Shown here piece after piece: positions 41,818 to 50,441 of a stretch of 64,000 bases of DNA (the first letter of the stretch is position 1; every line of letters starts with the position of its first letter). The position numbers and the translations under genes were made by a program. The notes under the pieces are model-generated. The model worked only from the letters and a program-made list of their open reading frames with translations. It was not told the origin of the DNA and did not search any database. The stretch comes from Fodinibius sp036381435 (lineage in GTDB: Bacteria; Bacteroidota; Rhodothermia; Balneolales; Balneolaceae), in NCBI GenBank assembly GCA_036381435.1, contig DASVCW010000043.1, positions 1 through 64,000 on the forward strand, in the 5' to 3' direction.

Positions 41818-42933
41818 GTGAACAAAGCCGATAAAAAGTGGATGAGCCTGGCGCTTGAGATTGCTGAAAGAGGGGCAGGCTATGTTTCACCGAATCCTTT
41901 GGTGGGATGTGTGATTGTTTCGGCTGAGGGTAAAAAAATAGGCCAGGGTTTTCATGAGCGCTATGGACAAGCCCATGCCGAGCAAAATGCTGTAGATTCA
42001 GTTTCTAGTCCCGATTTGCTTAATGGTGCTACTGTTTATGTGACCCTTGAACCCTGTGCTCATCACGGAAAAACACCGCCCTGTTGTGAAATGTTGGCAG
42101 AGTTGCCCATTGAACGAGTAGTTGTAGCGATGGAAGATCCGACGGATAAAGTTGCGGGGAAAGGCATTCAATACCTGCGCAAAAAAGGCAAAACGGTAGA
42201 TGTCGGGCTAATGGAAGAAGAAGCGGAACACCTGAATGAATTTTTCATTCATTATCACACCTTTAACCGTCCGTTTGTTACACTCAAAATCGCTCAAACG
42301 ATGGATGGCTATATTGCCGCTCCCGATGGAAATTCTGAATGGATTAGCGGCCCGACTTCGAGAACGTTGGTGCATGAATGGCGTAGCAGGTACGATGCAG
42401 TGATGATTGGGCGCAACACGGCATTGCTGGATAATCCGCGTTTGACGGTTCGTCATGTTGAAGGACGCCAGCCCAAACGCATTGTGGTTGACGGACCTTT
42501 TGATTTACCGCGGGAGCTGAATTTATTTACGGATCAGTACGAGGAAAAAACCATCGTACTTACCCATAATAAAGAAAAATATCACGATGAAGCGGATCCG
42601 ATGCTCAGTATGTTGCAATCGGATTATTTTCGGGGACAAACGCTGCTTGTTGATGAAAAAGAGGGGCATACCAACCTGAAGCAAGCCATGCATGAGCTTG
42701 GTAAAATCCCCGTTACCTCTATTTTGGTTGAAGCGGGGCAAAATCTTGCATCAGCCCTGATAGGTGAAGGCCTTGTGGATAAGGTTGAGTGCTTTATTGC
42801 TCCAAAAATGCTGGGAGGAGGTACAAAATCAATCGCAGGGCTGGGAATTAATCACATGTCAGAAATTCTTGAGTTTAAAGAAGTGCAGTGGCGGCAGGTG
42901 GGTAATGATCTTTTGCTTACAGGTTATTTTTAA
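41818..42933 (+). CDS. ribD: Bifunctional riboflavin biosynthesis deaminase/reductase RibD
   Basis: A 371-residue two-domain enzyme. The N-terminal deaminase domain (about 1-145) has PNPLVGCVIV, zinc ligands in HAEQNAV and VTLEPCAHHGKTPPCC. The C-terminal reductase domain (about 150-370) has FVTLKIAQTMDGYIA, WISGPTSRTLVHEWRSRYDAVMIGRNT and VEAGQNLASALI. It deaminates and reduces the pyrimidine intermediate of riboflavin synthesis. The start is GTG (41818). ribE lies 355 bases downstream, with a small gene on the opposite strand between them. No FMN riboswitch was recognised. Confidence 0.95.
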   Translation: MNKADKKWMSLALEIAERGAGYVSPNPLVGCVIVSAEGKKIGQGFHERYGQAHAEQNAVDSVSSPDLLNGATVYVTLEPCAHHGKTPPCCEMLAELPIERVVVAMEDPTDKVAGKGIQYLRKKGKTVDVGLMEEEAEHLNEFFIHYHTFNRPFVTLKIAQTMDGYIAAPDGNSEWISGPTSRTLVHEWRSRYDAVMIGRNTALLDNPRLTVRHVEGRQPKRIVVDGPFDLPRELNLFTDQYEEKTIVLTHNKEKYHDEADPMLSMLQSDYFRGQTLLVDEKEGHTNLKQAMHELGKIPVTSILVEAGQNLASALIGEGLVDKVECFIAPKMLGGGTKSIAGLGINHMSEILEFKEVQWRQVGNDLLLTGYF

Positions 42934-42942
42934 AAATAAAAA

Positions 42943-42972
42943 GGGCATCGAATGGTGAATTCGATGCCCTTT
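42943..42972. terminator. Terminator hairpin shared by ribD and the small minus-strand gene
   Basis: GGGCATCGAA and TTCGATGCCC form a perfect 10-bp stem with a TGGTGAA loop; the flanks are A-rich on one side and T-rich on the other. It lies ten bases after the ribD stop and 30 bases beyond the stop of the convergent 36-residue gene, so it may serve both. Confidence 0.85.
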
Positions 42973-43001
42973 AAAATGTGGAAATTTTAGAGAATCTCTA
43001 A

Positions 43002-43112
43002 CTACCGGTTAGATTTTTCTCTGCCTTTTCCTTTACCTTCTTGCTTCGAGCGATTAGATTTTGCTTCTTGCTTTCCGCGTTTACCTTCATTTTTTCTTTC
43101 TTCAGCTGACAT
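43002..43112 (-). CDS. Small, highly basic low-complexity protein (36 residues)
   Basis: A complete short frame from ATG (43112-43110) to TAG (43004-43002), preceded by AGGTGA eight bases upstream, a good ribosome binding site. The peptide begins MSAEERKNEGKRG and ends GREKSNR; it holds 13 Lys/Arg and six Glu in 36 residues, plus Gln, Gly, Ser and Asn, with no hydrophobic core. The KSNR tetrapeptide occurs twice. It should be disordered and could bind nucleic acid or a ribosome. It is flanked by a terminator. I do not recognise a family. Confidence 0.6.
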   Translation of the reverse strand: MSAEERKNEGKRGKQEAKSNRSKQEGKGKGREKSNR

Positions 43113-43287
43113 TGTCAGTCACCTTTGATTTGGTTAAAGTTTAACCTACTGATAATTTCAACTCGCGATTTTCTAAAAAGTTTCGGGTTGGGTGACAAAT
43201 TTTAACAATGCCATTTGGCAAAGATGAGTACAGAAGCTTTTACCAAACTTCAAATAAATCGTTATTTTAAATAAAAAAGTTTTCACT

Positions 43288-43881
43288 TTGTTTACGGGCA
43301 TTATAAAAAAAATAGGTACCGTGTCATCCATCACTCTCCTTGAAGGGGGACAGGAAATGGTCATTAACTGCGGCTTTGCGGGTGAGCTAAGGATTGATGA
43401 AAGCATCAGCATTAACGGGGCCTGCCATACGGTAACGGCGCAAAATGTAGAGAGCTTTACCGTTCAAAGTGTAGAAGAAACGCTGCGAAAAACCAATATT
43501 GGTGATTTGAAGGAAGGAGATTTGGTGAACCTGGAACGTTCCTTGCGTCCTGATCAATTGCTCGACGGACATTTGGTACAGGGGCATGTAGACACAACCG
43601 CAACCATAAAAAAGATAGAACAGGAGGGTACTGACTGGTTACTGACAATCGAATACCCACAGAACCAAAGTCATCTGATTGTAGGGCGCGGCAGTGTTAC
43701 AGTTGAAGGCATCAGCCTGACAGTAGCTAATGAACAGCAAAATGAATTTACCGTCGCTATCATCCCTTATACTTTTGAACATACCAACCTTCATTCTAAA
43801 AAAGCGGGAGATACGGTAAACATTGAGTTTGATATTATCGGAAAGTACGTGGTGAAGTATTTGGAGAAAAGGGGGAATTGA
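43288..43881 (+). CDS. ribE: Riboflavin synthase alpha subunit
   Basis: A 197-residue protein with the two tandem lumazine-binding barrels of riboflavin synthase. MFTGIIKKIGTV is the usual opening, and SISINGACHTV near residue 38 and DGHLVQGHVD near 96 mark the substrate-binding motifs; VTVEGISLTV near 135 repeats the first in the second barrel. It converts two lumazine molecules to riboflavin. The start is TTG (43288), giving the canonical N-terminus. It is cytosolic. It is followed by an inverted-repeat element and the convergent lptD gene. Confidence 0.95.
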   Translation: MFTGIIKKIGTVSSITLLEGGQEMVINCGFAGELRIDESISINGACHTVTAQNVESFTVQSVEETLRKTNIGDLKEGDLVNLERSLRPDQLLDGHLVQGHVDTTATIKKIEQEGTDWLLTIEYPQNQSHLIVGRGSVTVEGISLTVANEQQNEFTVAIIPYTFEHTNLHSKKAGDTVNIEFDIIGKYVVKYLEKRGN

Positions 43882-43892
43882 ACCGCAGAATT

Positions 43893-44025
43893 TGTAGGAC
43901 GGGCATCCTGCCCGTCAAGTACATTTTTTAAAAACGACTATAGTATAAATTTGGAAGAAGTTTCTTCCAATAATTTAACTGCTTATTTTGTATTCCTCAT
44001 TGTCGGGCAAGATGCCCGACCTACA
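43893..44025. mobile_element. MITE-like element with TGTAGG(A/T)CGGGCAT ends
   Basis: The left end (43893-43914, TGTAGGACGGGCATCCTGCC..) and the right end (44004-44025, complement TGTAGGTCGGGCATCTTGCC..) are 22-bp inverted repeats with two differences; each is also a small palindrome (GGGCA..TGCCC). The 89-bp interior is AT-rich and non-coding. It lies between the convergent ribE and lptD genes and stops one base before the lptD stop codon. Confidence 0.6.
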
Positions 44026-44026
44026 T

Positions 44027-46702
44027 TTAAAACCCAACAGGCGCGCGACCGGTAGGGCTGGAACTTCGTTTCATATTCCGCAGGATAGGCAGTTTTTGGA
44101 GAATACTTGTAATTCGTCCCGCATCAACCGTAAGAGAGAAGAAGTAGTATTTGTCGTCGCCGAAGGGATTCATGGTAAATGAGAGGCTCCAGCAATGCAA
44201 GTCACGGCTGAGTGAGAACTGCGAGGGTGTTAATTCTCCCCGGACAAAGTCATAACCTATTTCTGTTCGAAAATTCCATTTCGGGGTTAACTTTAGGGAA
44301 ATGTTATTGGCATTGATGGTGGCTGAAGTCCTCGGTTCTCCACCCGGATTTAAATTCCACCGATAGCTAAAATCAACAGAAAATGAAAAGGGGGTGTTGA
44401 AATCTATCACAGGACGGTCGTTAAAATGCGGATCCACTGGCGAAAAGATGCCTTGATTCAGGGGATCGTAATGAGCCGGATAATAGGGATCATCGTTAAT
44501 CTGAAGCCCCTGTTCGCCCCATTCGAAAGCATAACTGGTACCGATGGAAAAGCTGGTCAGTTCAAATAAGCGTCCGGAGGTCGTGAGCAAAAAGTTATCG
44601 ACTTTAACTCCGTTTTCATCGCGTTCATAAAAATTGAACTCAGCATTTGCACGAATATTCATGCCGGGTAAAATACTGGCAGAGAGCGAGGCATTCAGGT
44701 TAGACAGTTTTAGGCTATCTGCCGCAAAGTTGTAACTGGAGCTAAGGTTGAGGCGGTCAATAAGACGAACAACATTTTCCCGGACTTCACCTGTAGAATC
44801 ACGTTTTACCTGTTTAGCTTCAAAAACATTACTGATATTGAAGCCGAGCGCAAACTGTTCACCCGGTGCGGGTCCGGTAAATACCTGATCTCCAAAAATG
44901 GAATAGCGGCGTGTGCGCCCCGTAGAATCAACCTGAACGGTGCGATAATAGCCCCAGAAATCACTTCCAAAATCAGGCCGATAGTTTAAGGAAAAGCTGG
45001 GCCGCAGGGTGTGTCTAAAACTTTCAAACGGGCCGATGTCGAAATTCATCAAACCGTAAAGGGTAGTAGAAAAACTAAGGGATGTGGAAAAATCGCGCGC
45101 CGTGGTGAAGCCTTGAACTTTACGTGTTACCACTTCATTTGAATCCGGCAAATAGACTTGCCGGGTAGTCGCAGGATACCAATATTCATTATAGTTGATA
45201 TTTGCGTTAGCGTTGAGAAACCGGCTGGGCAGGAGCTGGCCAATACTAACATCAACCTGCTGACGAAAAGCATATTGGAAATGATCGTTATCACCCGTGG
45301 CTTGCTGGTAGAGACCCGGATCTAAAAGTGCTTCAAACCAGTTAATTTGGGCAGAATCTTGCAAAAGAGGGTCAAACTGGTAGTCAGAATCAAATCGGTT
45401 TTGATATCGAATAGAGATATTTTCATACCACTTTGCATCATTCCCGGTAGTTAACTCATTTTCGAAAGGAGTAAAACGCTGGAAACTGAAATTCATTACG
45501 GGGCCGGATAAACTGGTGACATTGGTAAGAAAATTTTGGTTTTGTCTTATGGAAACATCAAAGTTATATAGTCCGCCCGGGTGCCGGTATTGATAGTTGA
45601 TATTCGAGCTGGTGCTGGTTTGTGCCCTTTCCGTGGGATCGTAAGAATTCCTGTCGAAATAATCGGCGGTACGCAGATTGATGTTGGTGTTAAAGCTGGC
45701 GTAGGGCGAGAATTGTTGACTGTGGTTGATGGCTAGTCTCTTTTGAACAGTTGTTGCAAAATCAAGGTCTGTTGGCTCAAGCCCTCGTTCTCTGGAATAG
45801 CCGAGTTGAATATTGCCGTTGAACTGATCTCGCACCCTGTAATTGAGCTGCGTATTTAGATAAAAAGTACCTGAGGTAAAAATATCGATAGAAGCCTGCC
45901 CGGTTAAATAATCATTGAAGTATTGAAACCAGCCCAGATTCTGAAGCCCCAGCCCGCGCGTTTGTTTGGCCTGAAAAGCATAAGTTGGTGCTAAAATTCC
46001 TGACTGCCTGCGGTCGAATCTTCCGGGAAGGTAACCGAAGGGAAATACCAGCGGGTAAGGGATGTCTAAAATATACAAGCGGGCATGCTGGAAAAATACT
46101 TTTTCACGGTCCACCACTTTCATCCGCTCGGCTTTAATATAATAGTGGGGGTGATCGAGCAGGCAGGTAGAATAAATGGCGTCTTCAAGAAAAACGACTT
46201 CAGGACCTGTTTTCTTTACTTTTTCCCCGATTAAATTGGCGTCCTGAACGTTTATTCTTGCCACTTCAAAACGTCCTTTTTCCGTCTCATAGTTATACGA
46301 AATGCTGTTACTTCGCACGCGGTTACTTTCCCGAATTAATACCGGCTGCGACAAGGTATCTTGCGGGGTTTGAGTATCGGCGTGTACCAAAGCTTTATCC
46401 AGGTTTAGCGAAACTTTACCTGCTTTCAGTTGTCCCGATATGTGTGAAACAGAAGCCGAGCCGTAAAGCGTTGCGATGCGATCCTCTTCAAAAACAAAAA
46501 TAAGGGAATCGGCGGACTGAAAATTAACCTGTCCTTCTTGTTCGGGCTGATTGGCAATTTGGTTCTGCCGGCCGCCCTGCAGGGAATCGGCCTGACCAAA
46601 ATCTTGTGCTTGCAGGGCTTCACCCGTAACCAGTAAAAGTAAGAGCAGCAGGCCATAACGCCATTTAAAAGAAGAACCAGTATATGTAGAAGTAACCTTC
46701 AT
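44027..46702 (-). CDS. lptD: LptD-like outer membrane LPS assembly protein
   Basis: An 891-residue outer membrane protein. The signal peptide (ending ALQAQ, near residue 32) is followed by an OstA/LptA-like periplasmic domain (about 55-190, with LYGSASVSHISGQLKAGKVSLN) and a large beta-barrel. The barrel contains many alternating aromatic strands such as NGNIQLGYSRE and FNTNINLRTADYF, and GYLPGRFDRRQSGILAPTYAFQ opens the barrel. It should insert lipopolysaccharide or a related lipid into the outer leaflet. Length and composition fit the Bacteroidota LptD. A small septum protein gene lies upstream on the same strand. Confidence 0.88.
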   Translation of the reverse strand: MKVTSTYTGSSFKWRYGLLLLLLLVTGEALQAQDFGQADSLQGGRQNQIANQPEQEGQVNFQSADSLIFVFEEDRIATLYGSASVSHISGQLKAGKVSLNLDKALVHADTQTPQDTLSQPVLIRESNRVRSNSISYNYETEKGRFEVARINVQDANLIGEKVKKTGPEVVFLEDAIYSTCLLDHPHYYIKAERMKVVDREKVFFQHARLYILDIPYPLVFPFGYLPGRFDRRQSGILAPTYAFQAKQTRGLGLQNLGWFQYFNDYLTGQASIDIFTSGTFYLNTQLNYRVRDQFNGNIQLGYSRERGLEPTDLDFATTVQKRLAINHSQQFSPYASFNTNINLRTADYFDRNSYDPTERAQTSTSSNINYQYRHPGGLYNFDVSIRQNQNFLTNVTSLSGPVMNFSFQRFTPFENELTTGNDAKWYENISIRYQNRFDSDYQFDPLLQDSAQINWFEALLDPGLYQQATGDNDHFQYAFRQQVDVSIGQLLPSRFLNANANINYNEYWYPATTRQVYLPDSNEVVTRKVQGFTTARDFSTSLSFSTTLYGLMNFDIGPFESFRHTLRPSFSLNYRPDFGSDFWGYYRTVQVDSTGRTRRYSIFGDQVFTGPAPGEQFALGFNISNVFEAKQVKRDSTGEVRENVVRLIDRLNLSSSYNFAADSLKLSNLNASLSASILPGMNIRANAEFNFYERDENGVKVDNFLLTTSGRLFELTSFSIGTSYAFEWGEQGLQINDDPYYPAHYDPLNQGIFSPVDPHFNDRPVIDFNTPFSFSVDFSYRWNLNPGGEPRTSATINANNISLKLTPKWNFRTEIGYDFVRGELTPSQFSLSRDLHCWSLSFTMNPFGDDKYYFFSLTVDAGRITSILQKLPILRNMKRSSSPTGRAPVGF

Positions 46703-46819
46703 CCGTAAATCTTACAGGGCCGCAAGTAGTATTGGAATTTTGATGTATGGATATAACTTTAAAACTCTTTTTGTAGTATAAGGCAGAAACAGAAAGAAAT
46801 GAATTATGAAACCGGTTTT

Positions 46820-47125
46820 TTATTCGATTTCTTTAATTTTGTACACTGTTTCGCCTTCTCTCTTCATCCCGTATTCTTCGCGGGCGATGCGTTCAATCAG
46901 AGCGGGATCGTTTTGCAGATCCTCGATTTTCTGCTTTAAAACCACCGTCTCCGCTTTCAGTTTTTCGGTTTTAGCTTTAAGGTTATCCTTCCGCTGACTT
47001 AGCTCAATACGCGTCCAAATGCTATAGGTGTCAATAAAGGCAAACCAGATGAAAACAAAGCCGCCTAAAATCAGGAGAAGGAACGACTTTCGCCAACGGA
47101 TGGGATTAAGAATTTGAAAATTCAT
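46820..47125 (-). CDS. Septum formation initiator (FtsB/DivIC-like) protein
   Basis: A 101-residue bitopic protein. One membrane helix (about 13-32, SFLLLILGGFVFIWFAFI) is followed by a leucine-zipper-like coiled coil (about 40-78) and a short C-terminal segment with RIAREEYGMKREGE that is typical of FtsB/DivIC. It helps assemble the divisome by pairing with FtsL-like and FtsQ-like proteins. The gene is separated from lptD by a 117-bp gap on the same strand and followed upstream by a long gene-free region. Confidence 0.87.
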   Translation of the reverse strand: MNFQILNPIRWRKSFLLLILGGFVFIWFAFIDTYSIWTRIELSQRKDNLKAKTEKLKAETVVLKQKIEDLQNDPALIERIAREEYGMKREGETVYKIKEIE

Positions 47126-47703
47126 CAGGAAAATGCTTTTAGCGGATTATAATCAGTATAAAAGTACAATAAATTTTGGATGAAATGAAAACGGCCATAA
47201 TACTCGTCGCACATCTGGTTTTGATGTCCGACGAATGGAAAAGGCAGACGCTCTGTGGCGAAAGACGTTTTTGTCAATGTACCTATTTCAGAACCCTTGT
47301 TTTTAACGAGATTGTCTTGTTCATTTTCTTTGTCCCGAACGCTTTCGGGAGAAAACGAACCCCCGACGTATCGGGGCAGGCACGAAAGGGCGCTTTTTGA
47401 AGGTGTTTTTGTCCCGAAGCTGTCGGGATTATCAAAATCTTCAAAAATCGTTCCGACAAGCTCTCATTTAACGATATCTTCACACCAAAAAGGCTTATCG
47501 GGACTACACGGATGAAAAAGATAGAAAAATATCTCCTAAAATTATGAAAATTAGTGTTTTTCACTTGGCTATAGATAATGCTTTTTCGTTTTATCTAGCA
47601 CTGTCGCTCTTTGGTTCATACGCTATTGGCTTAGGTTCCGCCGCAGCGACGGAACTAGAAGCGAACACTCAACAATTTAACCACTCAGCAATTCAATAAT
47701 TCC
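47126..47703. other. Gene-free region with several palindromes
   Basis: This 578-bp stretch has no frame with protein-like composition in any of six frames. It contains palindromes such as CCCGAACGCTTTCGGG (near 47334), CCCCGACGTATCGGGG (near 47361) and a CCCGAAGCTGTCGGG (near 47412), with two GTCCCGAA-type units close together. The sequence GGCGCTTTTTGAAGG and the repeated CCCGAA units suggest a decayed or repeat-rich insertion. No promoter or terminator beyond these is evident. Confidence 0.5.
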
Positions 47704-48081
47704 CTACCGTCCCTTAACAAAAGCATTTTCAAAATGTTTAATATCCGGTGCTTCATTGTCTTTTTGAATGATAGAAATCACATCAAACCGCGCGGGCGAA
47801 CCATCCATTTTTCGTTCGTAAATCCACGCCTCTGCTGCTTTATAAATGTTTTCCATTTTTTGCTCATCCACATATTCCTCCGGCTCACCAAAATAATTGG
47901 TAGCACGTTTTTTTACCTCCACAAACACGATACAGGTGGCATTATCGTAAGCAACAATATCCACTTCAGCATGTTCGAAATGGTAATTGCGCTCCAAAAT
48001 CAGGTAGCCCTTCGATTCCAGGTAAGCCGCGGCCAGGTCTTCTCCCTCATTCCCTATTTCGCGTGTTGATTTAGTCGCCAT
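47704..48081 (-). CDS. YraN family (UPF0102) putative nuclease
   Basis: A 125-residue protein with the PD-(D/E)XK-like fold of YraN. Motifs are IGNEGEDLAAAYLESKGY near residue 7, HAEVDIVAYD near 37 and FVEVKKR near 54. These give the acidic metal-site residues (E, D, ExK). The role of YraN is not settled; similarity to Holliday-junction resolvases suggests DNA processing. The first 11 bases overlap the end of the GbsR-like gene, so the two are co-translated. It is cytosolic. Confidence 0.9.
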   Translation of the reverse strand: MATKSTREIGNEGEDLAAAYLESKGYLILERNYHFEHAEVDIVAYDNATCIVFVEVKKRATNYFGEPEEYVDEQKMENIYKAAEAWIYERKMDGSPARFDVISIIQKDNEAPDIKHFENAFVKGR

Positions 48082-48655
48082 CTTCAGATGATTTTGAACC
48101 GGTGATAGAATGCTTCATCTCTGCCAGTTTAACCAGATTTTTCAGGAACTTCAGGTTCTTTTTGTTAATATAGGGCAGTAGCGCTTCAGTAAATCGATCG
48201 AACATTTGCAGGAATTCGGTAAAATTTTCGATCCGTTCTTTAAAAGCCTGCTCGTCCTGGGTGATGGATTCTTTTTCATCAAACAAGGCCAGGCACTCAT
48301 CCAGGTTTTGAGTGATGGGCGCTACTTCCCGCTGCTGGCGCTCCCGAATGATAGTGGCCACAATATTCCAGACATCTTTTTCTGCCGAATAATAATCCTT
48401 TCGCTTCCCCTTAAAATGCACTTTATGAATGAGCTGCCACTGCAGCAAATTGCGTAAATTCATATTGGCATTGCCCCGGCTAATATCCAGTTGATGCATA
48501 ATCGTGTCTGTATCCAGTGGATCAGATTCTGCATAAAGCAGGGCGTGAATCTGCGCCATCGTTTTGTTGATGCCCCAGGCAGATGCCATTTCACCCCAAA
48601 GCAAAATAAATTGCTCTAAAGCTTCTTCATGCGTTTGGGAGCGTTCAGAATCCAC
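48071..48655 (-). CDS. GbsR/MarR-family transcriptional regulator
   Basis: A 194-residue winged-helix regulator of the GbsR group. ALEQFILLWGEMASAWGINKT and AQIHALLYAES open the DNA-binding domain, and IMHQLDISRGNANMNLRNLL is the recognition region. A coiled C-terminal half (about 110-190) probably dimerises. GbsR-type repressors often control osmolyte or transport genes, but none is adjacent. It overlaps yraN by 11 bases and starts two bases after the FmdB-like gene ends. It is cytosolic and DNA-binding. Confidence 0.88.
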   Translation of the reverse strand: MDSERSQTHEEALEQFILLWGEMASAWGINKTMAQIHALLYAESDPLDTDTIMHQLDISRGNANMNLRNLLQWQLIHKVHFKGKRKDYYSAEKDVWNIVATIIRERQQREVAPITQNLDECLALFDEKESITQDEQAFKERIENFTEFLQMFDRFTEALLPYINKKNLKFLKNLVKLAEMKHSITGSKSSEDGD

Positions 48656-48657
48656 AA

Positions 48658-48951
48658 TTACTTAGGTTCACTGCTTGCGGATGATTTTTTGGAACCGCCG
48701 GTTGAATCTTTTGATGATTCACTTTTCCCATTGGTTTTCTTTGCGGCCTCGGCTCGTTTTTTCTTGCGGTCGCCGTTTTTATAGTCGGTTACATACCATC
48801 CATCACCTTTGTAAACCACGCCGCCTCCGCCCGAAATCACCCGCTTTACTTTCTGCCCTGTATCAGGACATTTTTCCAGGGGATCGTCATTAATTCCCTG
48901 TTTGATTTCAAAACGGCTTCCGTCTTCTCGTTTGTATTCGTATGTAGGCAT
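48658..48951 (-). CDS. FmdB-like protein with degenerate zinc ribbon
   Basis: A 97-residue protein beginning MPTYEYKREDGSRFE and continuing FEIKQGINDDPLEKCPDTGQ and GGGGVVYKGDGWYVTDY, the pattern of the FmdB putative regulatory family. In that family YEYRC..CG and CPxCG form a zinc ribbon. Here the first CxxC is lost and only one Cys (in KCPDTG) remains, so zinc is unlikely to bind. The C-terminal third is Lys- and Ser-rich and likely disordered. It precedes the GbsR-like gene in an apparent three-gene operon. Confidence 0.82.
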   Translation of the reverse strand: MPTYEYKREDGSRFEIKQGINDDPLEKCPDTGQKVKRVISGGGGVVYKGDGWYVTDYKNGDRKKKRAEAAKKTNGKSESSKDSTGGSKKSSASSEPK

Positions 48952-49120
48952 TTTTCTTAAAAATTTCGGTTGATGTTTTGCAGCATCAGTAGCACAAAAT
49001 GTGCCAAATTATGTTATTCGTACAAAATATCAGATACATGAGAAATCCAAAATTCTAATGACCAAAATTCAAAACACTATTTTCGGATTTTGGTCATTCG
49101 GATTTCGAGTTTCTTGTAAT

Positions 49121-50326
49121 TCATTCCAGTTCACCCAACCCCGCCTTCAGTCGCTTCATTCCTTCCCTAAGATCATCCATGGACGACGCATAGCTCAGTC
49201 GCATACCGTTAGGTTCACCAAAAGCATCACCCGGAACGGCTGCCAGCCCGTGATTCTCGAGTAGAAACAGGCAAAGGTCAGTACTTGTGTCTATTTTTTC
49301 GCCATCGCCGGTTGATCTCCCCAAATATTCAGAAATATCGGGGAAAACGTAAAAAGCGCCTGAAGGTTTGAAGCATTTGAGTCCTTCGATGGCCGAGAGT
49401 TCTTCGATCACATAATCGCGGCGTTTTTTAAAAGCGTCCCGCATGTTTTGGGCAGGTTCCAGGCTTCCTCGATAGGCTGCTTCACCCGCCTTTTGTGAAA
49501 TAGCGGAAGGGGCGGATGTCTCCTGGCTTTGAATCTTGGCCACTGCATCCGTAAAATTTTGAGTAGCTGCCAGATAACCCAACCGCCAGCCGGTCATGGC
49601 GAAGCCCTTCGAAAATCCGTTGATCAGCACCGTCCGGTCTTTCAGTTCGGAGACGGCATTTAAGATACTTACATGCTCGCCTTCAAAGACAATGTATTCA
49701 TAAATTTCATCCGAAATAATCGCGACTTCAGGATGTTTAAGCAACACCTCAGCCAGCGCTTCGAGTTCTTCTTTTGAATAACAGGCCCCCGTAGGATTCG
49801 AAGGCGAGCAAAGAATAAACGCCCGGGTCTTTTTGGTAATGGCTTTTTCGAGTTGCTCCGGGGTTATGCGAAAATTATTTTCAAAGGATGTACGAACGGT
49901 TACCGGTTTCGCTCCAGCCAGTTTTGCCATTTCCGGGTAGGAGACCCAGTAAGGCGCCGGAATGATTACTTCATCTCCTTCATTCAACATCGCCAGCATA
50001 CTAAAACCCAGCGCCTGTTTAGCTCCGTTGGTGCACAGAATTTGTGAAGGCATATAATCCAGGTTATTGTCGCGATGGAGCTTGTCCGAAATGCTTTCGC
50101 GTAATTCGGGAGTCCCGGTATTCATCGTATAGCCGTGAACTCCATTTTTGATAGCCTGAATGGCTGCTTCGCAAATATGTTCAGGTGTCTTAAAATCAGG
50201 TTCACCTGCGCTTAATGAAATGATGGATTTTCCCTGACGCTTCAATTCTTTAGCCTTGGCAGAAATCTTAAGCGTTTCTGATGGAGCAACAGCCTGCGCG
50301 CGCTTTGAAATCATAGTTTTATTCAT
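49121..50326 (-). CDS. Pyridoxal-phosphate aminotransferase (AspC-like, class I)
   Basis: A 401-residue fold type I aminotransferase. It has LSAGEPDFKTPEHI near residue 37, NPTGACYSKEEL near 174, the Asp of SDEIYEYIVFEG near 201, and the PLP-lysine in NGFSKGFAMTGWRLGYL near 235. The layout matches the aspartate/prephenate aminotransferase group. Substrates probably include aspartate or aromatic amino acids, which are not separable by sequence. The frame reaches 50374, but the ATG at 50326 (MNKTMISKRAQAV) fits better. It is cytosolic. Confidence 0.92.
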   Translation of the reverse strand: MNKTMISKRAQAVAPSETLKISAKAKELKRQGKSIISLSAGEPDFKTPEHICEAAIQAIKNGVHGYTMNTGTPELRESISDKLHRDNNLDYMPSQILCTNGAKQALGFSMLAMLNEGDEVIIPAPYWVSYPEMAKLAGAKPVTVRTSFENNFRITPEQLEKAITKKTRAFILCSPSNPTGACYSKEELEALAEVLLKHPEVAIISDEIYEYIVFEGEHVSILNAVSELKDRTVLINGFSKGFAMTGWRLGYLAATQNFTDAVAKIQSQETSAPSAISQKAGEAAYRGSLEPAQNMRDAFKKRRDYVIEELSAIEGLKCFKPSGAFYVFPDISEYLGRSTGDGEKIDTSTDLCLFLLENHGLAAVPGDAFGEPNGMRLSYASSMDDLREGMKRLKAGLGELE

Positions 50327-50441
50327 ACTTGCGGGATTGGGATTCGAGAGAAGGGAAAATAGAAAAAAACACACTTTTATTCTAAAAGAGAAATAGACTT
50401 AAATCAAGTTGCCAGGCTCTTAAGAGGAGTTTGGGTACCTT

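Noticed and set aside
42934..43287. FMN riboswitch upstream of ribE
   Set aside because: None of the conserved RFN-element stems was found; the space is taken by a terminator and a small gene on the other strand.
47283..47564. 93-residue minus-strand frame in the 47.1-47.7 kb gap
   Set aside because: It is built of palindromic CCCGAA repeats, has no ribosome binding site and no protein-like hydrophobic pattern, so it is treated as a chance frame.
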